A stretch of 64,000 nt of DNA from NCBI GenBank assembly GCA_966211765.1, contig CBIHOV010000033.1, forward strand, positions 39,740-103,739, given 5' to 3'. The notes beneath the pieces were generated by a model. That model saw only the letters and a program-made list of their open reading frames with translations, was not told the origin of the DNA and did no database searches. Source of the DNA: Paraflavitalea sp966211765 (GTDB lineage: Bacteria; Bacteroidota; Bacteroidia; Chitinophagales; Chitinophagaceae). Below are positions 44,213 to 51,052 of the stretch, in pieces (positions within the stretch are counted from its first letter, which is position 1; every line of letters starts with the position of its first letter). Position numbers and translations under genes: made by a program.

Positions 44213-47200
44213 ATGTCAAAAACAACATTAATTACCTGGACAAAGAAGACAATATTACAGGCATTTAAAAGCATTCATACTGATACAGGACGTATACCAA
44301 CCATGAAGGTCATAAGGAATAAAAATCCTTCATTAGCAAATGCTATAGAACAAACATTTGGAGGCATCACAGTATTGAAGGAAAAAGCCGGACCCTATTA
44401 CACTCCCCGTAGTAAATTAACCGAAGAAGAAGTAGTAGTGGTCCTGAAGAAATTCTGCAAAGCCAACATAGAAGCACTAAAAGAAACTCATCTGTGTACA
44501 CTCTTACATCATGCGCGTGAGTATAGTTTGTATAAGTCTATATTGAAGTATGGCGGTCTACATCGACTCAACGCCAGCTATCAGCTCGGATTGCAACTAA
44601 GATGCTATAGTCGTTCTAAGGAAGATATCCTGGAAGCGTTGAGGAAAATTAAACAGGACGGCTATCCGATCACTCAAACTTCGATAATCAATATTGGCCA
44701 ATCGGGAATACTCCAAAGTATAAGAAAATATGGCACGCTCAGCCAATTTAAGGAACAACTGGGCATTTCTGTCAGACATACCAAGAGGTGGAGTAAGAAA
44801 GAAATAATAAGACTTTATAAATCACTACATAAACAGTGGGGGCGGATACCTAGCGACAAAAGCTTATACGACGCAGGTTATGGAAATCTTAATGGCGCTA
44901 TCCGAATATATTTCGGAGGTATTGTTGCGCTTAGAGATGAAATAGGCCTGGCTAGTTATAAAAAGCCTGATCATTACTGGACATTAAAAAAAACGCTACA
45001 GAAATTCAGGAAATTTATCAGGGATAATAAAATGGAATTGAAGAACAGTTCTGTATACGGCCTGCTGGAGGCTAAAAAGTTGCATGGTTTGCGTACTGCT
45101 ATTGGGCTATGGGGAGGATTAAGAAAACTAAATAAAGAGTACAACTTAGGGCTTTTATTGAAGGGTGAAAAATGGACACGCGAAAAGGTCTTAAGAGCAT
45201 TAATACACTTACATGAAAAGGGAATTGCTATTACACAAAAGTACCTCATTCAAACCGGGCGAAGCGATTTGCTGGTAGCAATTCACAAGTATGGATCAAT
45301 GAATGAGTTAAAAAAGGAGCTTGGAATAAAGCTTAACCGACATAAGTACTGGACGGATGATAAAATCATAGACGAATTGAGCCCTCTCGTTGCAGCATTG
45401 GGAAGTATGCCGAGCACCTCCATGCTCAATGCTATGGGGAAAAGTGACGTAGCACGGGCAATGGCCAAGCGGGGTGGACATACAAAGTTTTGTAAATTAT
45501 TAAATACAAGGATATCCAAAACGCATCGCTCATGGGATGGGTATTTTCTGCAAAGTGCATACGAAAGCATATTTGATAATATACTTTTAAAATACAATAT
45601 ACAACGTAAAGTACATGTAAGGATATCGGACGATCATAATTATAAATGCGACTTTCTGATCGGGGATACCTATATTGAAATAGTTGGATTTTCAAGAGAA
45701 GAGCATCCATTGTATTATAAAAACCTGGAGAAAAAAATCAACTTATATACGGATCTGAAGAAAGACTTTCTTATTATATATAAAAAAACATTTACTAAGA
45801 ATATTAAACAGATAGAGAAAAATGTGCTTGCTGAATTAAATCGTATACTGCCAGTTAAACAATCTATAGATAGTTGTGCCAGCTCCATTGACATCAGACC
45901 AGTCGTATATTGGGCGGATATTGAAAATATTAAAAGTGAACTATTACCGCTTGTAAAAAAGTATGGAAGAATGCCGCTGGATATAGAATTAAGAAGGGAA
46001 AAAAAGGCAAGCCTGATCGGAGGAATCTACAAATATCACAACAATTTTTATGAGCTTGGAAAAAGGTTGAATATATCTGTTCTCAATAAGCCTAAAGGAT
46101 ATTTTACTTATGAAAAAGCATTGTGTATATATAAGGAGTTGTCGATAGAACAGGGACGACACCTCACTTACAAGGAACTTGCCAAAATGAAACTATATGG
46201 AGTAATAAATATTATACAGAAGAATGGAGGCATATATGCGGCAAAAAAAGCCTGCAACTTGAATTTTGCCAACGAGCGAAGGCCCTTTAGGATATGTGAC
46301 ATAACTGAGGCTGTAGCGGAATACACGAAGCTAAGCCTGGAAAAAGGGTGCTTTGTGAAGGATAAAGAATTAAAGGCATGCAACGGTACTTTGGCAAATT
46401 ATATTCGAACCCATGGCGGGTATTATGAAATTCAAAAGTTGACCAAACTTTCTTTTTCTCCGGAAGTGCTGCCCAAAGGATACTATTCGCAGGATCAGGT
46501 GGTAGATCATTATAAAAGGCTTTGCCTGGATAAAGGATATTTTCTTACTAAAAGAGAGGCATTAACAATGATGTCGCATAAAATAATCGGGTATATAGAA
46601 AGAAATATCGGGTTTCAAAAATTGCGTCAGCTAACCGGTCTGAATCTGAAGGTGAATAAGGAAATACGTAGAACACCTGCAGCAGCTATAGATGCTGCGG
46701 TAGACAAATACACACAACATTGCATTAAACAGGAATGCCTGCTTACCATGAAACAACTAAAGGACTTAGGTGAAGGGAAATTGGCAGGTTTTATTATACG
46801 GGAGATAGGTACCCGGGAGCTATATAAGGTTGTTACACCCCGTGTTCCTGTAAAACCTCTTGCGCTTATTATCAAACAAAAGAAAAATATGGAGAACCAA
46901 GCGGATTGCGTTGAGCGTTACAAAGCGTTATGCCTGCAGCATGGGCACCCTCTTTCTGATAAGGAATTATGTAAAATGGGACAGCATTATCTTGCTGGCC
47001 GAATCTCAAGAAATGGTGGATTTGCTGCGTTTCGTAAAAAGGCTAACCTTGAGTATCAACAACAAGCTGCCAGACATGGCTACAAAGCAGCGGATGCTGT
47101 TGCGGAATACAAGGAAATAAGTGTCCAGGAAGGTACTTTTCCTACTCACAGGGAATTACTCGCTCTAGGAAAACCAGCATTGAATAGGGCAATACGGACT

Positions 47201-47476
47201 TTTGGTGGTTATCATAAAATGAGAGCGCTTACAGGATTAAATAAACAGGTCAAAAAATTAGTGAAAGCGAAGGAGCTTAATATGAAAGAGGTATTGGATA
47301 TGTTCAGGCAACTGAGTAGTAAAAAAGGGCAATTTTTTTCCAAAAACGATTTTATTGCTATAGGTGAGCAGCAGTTAGCCTGGTTTATTCAAAACAATGG
47401 CGGTTATCGCAGGTTTCAAAAGCTAAGCGGATTGAGTATAAGAAAAATGCATAAACCAAATCAGAAAAAATCATAG
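44213..47476 (+). CDS. giant modular HTH-repeat protein with central Vsr/DUF559-like nuclease domain
   Basis: 1087 residues from ATG 44213 (an upstream in-frame ATG at 44111 adds 34 residues without repeats). The chain is a string of about 15 modules of 58-66 residues with the pattern W[ST]xxxI, L, GxxPsxxxLxxxG, LxxAIxxxGG, LG[LI]; three helices per module, HTH-like. Modules 1-3 and 4-6 repeat as A-B-C units: the A-module Trp codons are at 44237, 44789 and 45350. A nuclease-like domain (residues about 440-560) sits between two twin modules (YWTDDKIIDELSPLV and YWADIENIKSELLPLV): Glu451 in SAYESIFDNIL, Asp480 in KCDFLIGD and Glu489 in YIEIVGF. I do not know the family. AT-rich, no neighbour partner; DNA binding and cutting is inferred. 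Confidence 0.8.
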   Translation: MSKTTLITWTKKTILQAFKSIHTDTGRIPTMKVIRNKNPSLANAIEQTFGGITVLKEKAGPYYTPRSKLTEEEVVVVLKKFCKANIEALKETHLCTLLHHAREYSLYKSILKYGGLHRLNASYQLGLQLRCYSRSKEDILEALRKIKQDGYPITQTSIINIGQSGILQSIRKYGTLSQFKEQLGISVRHTKRWSKKEIIRLYKSLHKQWGRIPSDKSLYDAGYGNLNGAIRIYFGGIVALRDEIGLASYKKPDHYWTLKKTLQKFRKFIRDNKMELKNSSVYGLLEAKKLHGLRTAIGLWGGLRKLNKEYNLGLLLKGEKWTREKVLRALIHLHEKGIAITQKYLIQTGRSDLLVAIHKYGSMNELKKELGIKLNRHKYWTDDKIIDELSPLVAALGSMPSTSMLNAMGKSDVARAMAKRGGHTKFCKLLNTRISKTHRSWDGYFLQSAYESIFDNILLKYNIQRKVHVRISDDHNYKCDFLIGDTYIEIVGFSREEHPLYYKNLEKKINLYTDLKKDFLIIYKKTFTKNIKQIEKNVLAELNRILPVKQSIDSCASSIDIRPVVYWADIENIKSELLPLVKKYGRMPLDIELRREKKASLIGGIYKYHNNFYELGKRLNISVLNKPKGYFTYEKALCIYKELSIEQGRHLTYKELAKMKLYGVINIIQKNGGIYAAKKACNLNFANERRPFRICDITEAVAEYTKLSLEKGCFVKDKELKACNGTLANYIRTHGGYYEIQKLTKLSFSPEVLPKGYYSQDQVVDHYKRLCLDKGYFLTKREALTMMSHKIIGYIERNIGFQKLRQLTGLNLKVNKEIRRTPAAAIDAAVDKYTQHCIKQECLLTMKQLKDLGEGKLAGFIIREIGTRELYKVVTPRVPVKPLALIIKQKKNMENQADCVERYKALCLQHGHPLSDKELCKMGQHYLAGRISRNGGFAAFRKKANLEYQQQAARHGYKAADAVAEYKEISVQEGTFPTHRELLALGKPALNRAIRTFGGYHKMRALTGLNKQVKKLVKAKELNMKEVLDMFRQLSSKKGQFFSKNDFIAIGEQQLAWFIQNNGGYRRFQKLSGLSIRKMHKPNQKKS

Positions 47477-47499
47477 AAAGGGGGCACGCCTGAATTTTT

Positions 47500-47618
47500 A
47501 TGGTGTATTCTATAAAATCAAACAACTCATCGGGATAACCGGGCCGGAACTTTGCGTAGTTTTCTGCACGGTTAGAGAACCTGCTGGTTGAAAGTACGGT
47601 GTTTGTAGATTTGCCCAT
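47500..47618 (-). pseudogene. truncated SAM methyltransferase, N-terminus only
   Basis: ATG at 47618 opens MGKSTNTVLSTSRFSNRAEN followed by YAKFRPGYPDELFDFIEYT, the start of a class I methyltransferase family (RFS-R-ENY-K-RPGYP). The frame then runs into the 3' end of the modular gene without any methyltransferase motif (no GxGxG). About 40 codons survive; the break is between roughly 47480 and 47515. The rest of the gene is absent from the window, so the modular gene block probably replaced it. Confidence 0.7.
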
Positions 47619-47638
47619 CTTTAGGAAGGTTATGGAAT

Positions 47639-48184
47639 TTATAGGTCTTTGATGTCTTTTGCTACCCATTTAAGGTTGTTATCCAGCTGGTGCCCGCCGT
47701 TTTGCAAGTCGCGAAAAGTGGCCTCCGGAAGCTCCTGCCTATAAATTGCCAGCTGTTGAAGAGTTACCACTTCGTCATCCTGGCAATGGTAAAAGAAAAT
47801 CCTGTTATTTTTTGGAAGGTTTGCGGCAAAGTCTTTTTGAAGTTTTATTCCCTGTTTCCATGGCTCATGACCGCTCCAAAATGGCGGAGCCAGGAGAAAG
47901 ATGCCGGCTGGCTTTTTGGAGGTCTTATTTTCAGAGAGCCATTTCAACAACATTGACGCACCGAGTGAATGGCCGACCCAAAAGGCATTGTCGCTGAGTT
48001 TTTCGATCTCTGTTCCGATTCCCCTCCCCCATCCAAAATCCGGAGTTTTGTCCTCCCATGGCATAGGAGGATAGATTATCTCGTAATCCTGCCCTAATGC
48101 AGCTTGCAGTGCCGATACCATCCTTGCATCGCACACATCCCCCTCGTCTCCGCCGCCATGAATGAAAAGTACTTGCTTTCTCAT
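47639..48184 (-). CDS. RBBP9/YdeN-type alpha/beta hydrolase, copy 2
   Basis: 181 residues. FIHGGGDEGDVCDARM, nucleophile elbow WVGHSLGASMLLKW, HCQDDEVVTLQQL, NGGHQLDNN. Same length, strand and active-site set as the gene at 42.5-43.0 kb. The largest differences are in residues 13-60, near the likely substrate cap. It begins on the far side of the accessory block, so the pair reads as an old duplication that now frames it. Confidence 0.85.
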   Translation of the reverse strand: MRKQVLFIHGGGDEGDVCDARMVSALQAALGQDYEIIYPPMPWEDKTPDFGWGRGIGTEIEKLSDNAFWVGHSLGASMLLKWLSENKTSKKPAGIFLLAPPFWSGHEPWKQGIKLQKDFAANLPKNNRIFFYHCQDDEVVTLQQLAIYRQELPEATFRDLQNGGHQLDNNLKWVAKDIKDL

Positions 48185-48555
48185 ACCCAGGTAAAATCAA
48201 AATGTATGCCTGGCACCTGCCGTAACCATGAGAATGCGACCTGCATATTCCTTTTCAAAAGCCGCCCGCAAGGACCTGCCTAAGATGAAACCGCGGCACT
48301 GCTCAATCCCGATAGCCATCGGGACCATAGCACAGACGGTACGAGGGATGTATGCTTCGCTGGTGGTAGGTGGTGTAGCGGGTAGGCCTGAGAAATTGTG
48401 GTTCTTTTTACCCGAATCAGACTGTGGTTAATTTTAGTCCCGGATATTGTAGGTTTATAAGCGCTCTAAAGAGACCTGGTTATTAAAACCTGTTGTAATG
48501 CCAATTGGGAGCTAATGGTATAGTTTTCGTAGAGCAGCCAACATAAACCTATTGC
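48185..48555. other. spacer with a small hairpin, no gene
   Basis: 371 nt between the divergent hydrolase and membrane-protein genes. It contains a perfect 7-bp inverted repeat TCCCGAT/ATCGGGA with an AGCC loop (48307-48324). A 67-codon open frame at 48228 has no protein-like features. Confidence 0.45.
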
Positions 48556-49209
48556 ATGAGATTCATTCGTAATAATAGTTTATCTATAGTGTTCCTGCTG
48601 CTATTCGTGGCTGCTATGGTGGGGCAGTTCCTGACAGGCTTTGCTCATTACAATAAGGAACGTACGGAAGAAGGGCTGCAACCGGTTGATTATGCAGCGT
48701 ACATGCACTCTGGCCATTTTATCCAGGCGACTTTTGAAAACTGGGAGAGCGAGTTTTTACAAATGGCTTTTTTTGTTGTCTTTACGATCTGGTTACGCCA
48801 AAAAGGCTCCTCTGAATCAAAGAAATGTGAAGGAAAGGAAGCGGTGGACCGGGAACCCAATCCAAAGCGCAAGGGTGCGCCCTGGGCTGTACGAAAAGGA
48901 GGATGGATACTGAAAATATATAAACACTCACTGACTATAGCTTTATTGTTGCTATTTGTATTGTCTTTTGGTTTACACTTGTATGGAAGCCTCAAGGACG
49001 AGAATGATCAGTTGTTGCGGAAAGGAATGCCTGCTGTATCCATCTCTGACTATTTTGCAGATGCCCGGTTTTGGTTCGAGTCTTTCCAGAACTGGCAAAG
49101 TGAGTTTTTATCTGTATTTGCCATTGTAGTATTTTCTATCTTTTTACGGCAGCAGGGCTCTCCGCAATCCAAACCTGTTGATGCTCCCAATGCAGAAACC
49201 GGTGAATAA
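48556..49209 (+). CDS. DUF6766-like membrane protein
   Basis: 217 residues with an internal duplication. Each half has a TM helix (SIVFLLLFVAAMVGQFLTG; LTIALLLLFVLSFGLHLYG), a short outer segment, and a second TM helix preceded by ENWESEFLQMAFFVVFTIWL or QNWQSEFLSVFAIVVFSIFL. The two W-x-S-E-F-L motifs are the family mark. A Lys/Arg-rich inner loop separates the halves. Function unknown; a four-helix inner-membrane protein. Confidence 0.8.
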   Translation: MRFIRNNSLSIVFLLLFVAAMVGQFLTGFAHYNKERTEEGLQPVDYAAYMHSGHFIQATFENWESEFLQMAFFVVFTIWLRQKGSSESKKCEGKEAVDREPNPKRKGAPWAVRKGGWILKIYKHSLTIALLLLFVLSFGLHLYGSLKDENDQLLRKGMPAVSISDYFADARFWFESFQNWQSEFLSVFAIVVFSIFLRQQGSPQSKPVDAPNAETGE

Positions 49210-49213
49210 TTCA

Positions 49214-49387
49214 TCAGTAAAAAGCCGGTTTCGTTGAGAAAGTATCCCGCTTGCGGAGGCTATCCAGGATCGCTTTGAGTTGTTTTTCCTTACGCTTATG
49301 ATAAGCATGATGCCTTGAGAAGGCAATGACAAAAGCAATTGTTACCAATAGCAAAACAGTAAAGCCAGCAGCAGCCTTTTTATTCAT
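49214..49387 (-). CDS. small single-TM protein, unknown
   Basis: 57 residues from ATG 49387: MNKKAAAGFTVLLLVTIAFV, then a basic cytoplasmic tail (RHHAYHKRKEKQLKAIL). One TM helix near residues 9-25. Convergent with the DUF6766-like gene (4 nt apart). Small size means coding is likely but not certain. Confidence 0.5.
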   Translation of the reverse strand: MNKKAAAGFTVLLLVTIAFVIAFSRHHAYHKRKEKQLKAILDSLRKRDTFSTKPAFY

Positions 49388-49625
49388 ATCAGTAAAAGGA
49401 TAAAGCAATAGTCGATCGGGGCCTGGGTGGCGCCATAAGAAACCTGTCAACACTTTTACTGTCGCATGCCTGTTTTCCTACGCTTTGTCAGGGCTCCCGT
49501 AAAATACAAGGATAGGATAAGGACCGGACCTTTCAGATCCAAAACTATTGAAAAGTAAGCAATAGGAATTGCAAATCATATGCCAGGGGGAATGCGGTGT
49601 CTTTTAGGGTGCTGTATTGTTGCTG

Positions 49626-50144
49626 CTACCTGGATGGTGGCATTGCAGTGGCGGTATTGGAGGCGGGGTAAATATCATCTGCTGTGTGTGGGACACCATC
49701 GATACCTACTGAAAACAAGCTGTACTTGTCGCCTGTTTTTTCATAGTGAAAATTTGAATTTAAGTTTTTATCCATCCTGCGAAGAAGGAGGGGATCCTTA
49801 ATATCTACCATTTCGTCTATTTCTCTGATCTGTTCCAGGCTATCAGGGTATACTCCCCTCTTCACTTTATAGTACTCAACAATATTGGCCAGGCTGTTGA
49901 TTTGCTTTTGAGAGATCTTTGCATACGCTCTTGCGGTATTGGCACCATGCCGCATATCGTAGAAGATAAAATACCAGGTGGCTACAGTGATCATTACACC
50001 TGCAAAACCTATTGCCACCAACAGCTTGCTTTTATACCTAAAAAAGCCCCAATAAATCAGTACGATGCCAATCAATGCGCCTATTAATGGAAACAGGCAA
50101 AAATAGCCAATCCAATAGGGCGGATTGTTTTGTTTATTATTCAT
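49626..50144 (-). CDS. two-TM protein with GspG-like C-terminal domain
   Basis: 172 residues. Two TM helices near the N-terminus (YFCLFPLIGALIGIVLIYWG; LLVAIGFAGVMITVATWYF), then a C-terminal part resembling type II secretion pseudopilin GspG: NIVEYYKVKRGVYPDSLEQI, ... DPLLLRRMD, YSLFSVGIDGVPHTADDIYP. It lacks a prepilin peptidase site. The domain occurs in many Bacteroidota membrane proteins of unknown role. Confidence 0.7.
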   Translation of the reverse strand: MNNKQNNPPYWIGYFCLFPLIGALIGIVLIYWGFFRYKSKLLVAIGFAGVMITVATWYFIFYDMRHGANTARAYAKISQKQINSLANIVEYYKVKRGVYPDSLEQIREIDEMVDIKDPLLLRRMDKNLNSNFHYEKTGDKYSLFSVGIDGVPHTADDIYPASNTATAMPPSR

Positions 50145-51052
50145 CTTTCTCTTTCATTGGTTATTTATATATCCTCCTGGGCCGGTCAATAGCACCAAGG
50201 GCAAACTGTCTCCAAAACCAAGACCATAATAAATATTACAAATATACCAAGCAAAGCCATGCGTTTATATTTCATGGGTTTCGTTGTGGAATGCAAGAGA
50301 TTCCGCCATGTTCATGGCTGTTATTTCGGGAAGATGGGCATCGTTATGTCTTCCTTAGCTGTTTAAACATTAAGCTAAAAATAGTAAAGTTCATCATCCA
50401 TTAAAGAAAGAAGGGAATTGTTCGAAGGTAGTGGCTGTTCGTCGGGCAATATAATATTAGGAGAGGCCGGGCTCAGGAGGCGTAAGCCGGAGAAGCGGGA
50501 TTAACCAACTCCCGAATTTACATCGGGAGCGGCAGGTGGTCGAGATCGCTATCAATGATCCCATAGTCAATCCACGCTTCTCCAGAAATTCCTACGCCCT
50601 TCCGCTTCGTTAACGAGGCGGTCCCGTTTTTGAACGTTGTCCCGATGTTGCTATCCCCACAGCCACATGACAACAAGTTGATACAGTTGAGGGAGGGGTT
50701 TATGCAAGGCTGTTTGTAAGCCGAGCTTTCCTGCTAACTTAATGAGGTATTGTACCCGGGTGAACATGGAACCAGGCCTGTGCAAATCAATGCGACCATA
50801 CCCGGCTTGAACAATCATCCTCATTATGATATAGGAATGCGATAGCCTTGACCAATGTAATGTGAAAAAAGTAGTAAGGAGGGCCAGGCATAGCCGGCAT
50901 TGAAGAAGATGTAGTGACGAACGATGAAAGGAGCATCGTAGTAATACGAAGTTATAGCATTCAGTTATATAAGCCAAGAAAATATATCAGGGGGAAGTGG
51001 CGTAAGTAGCCGCCTCAGACATTGACAGATTGCCTACCTTTCCTGCTCCATT
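50145..51052. other. long spacer, no convincing gene
   Basis: 908 nt. A 7-bp hairpin CTCCCGA/TCGGGAG lies at 50509-50529. A 108-codon minus-strand frame at 50651-50977 has odd composition (many Leu, Cys, His) and no recognised motif; it could be the decayed end of a transposase but I cannot support that. Confidence 0.4.

Noticed and set aside
48228..48431. 67-codon frame between hydrolase copy 2 and the DUF6766-like gene
   Set aside because: It crosses the TCCCGAT/ATCGGGA hairpin and shows no protein-like pattern.
50651..50977. 108-codon minus-strand frame, thought to be a transposase end
   Set aside because: No DDE or integrase motif; could not be matched to any family.
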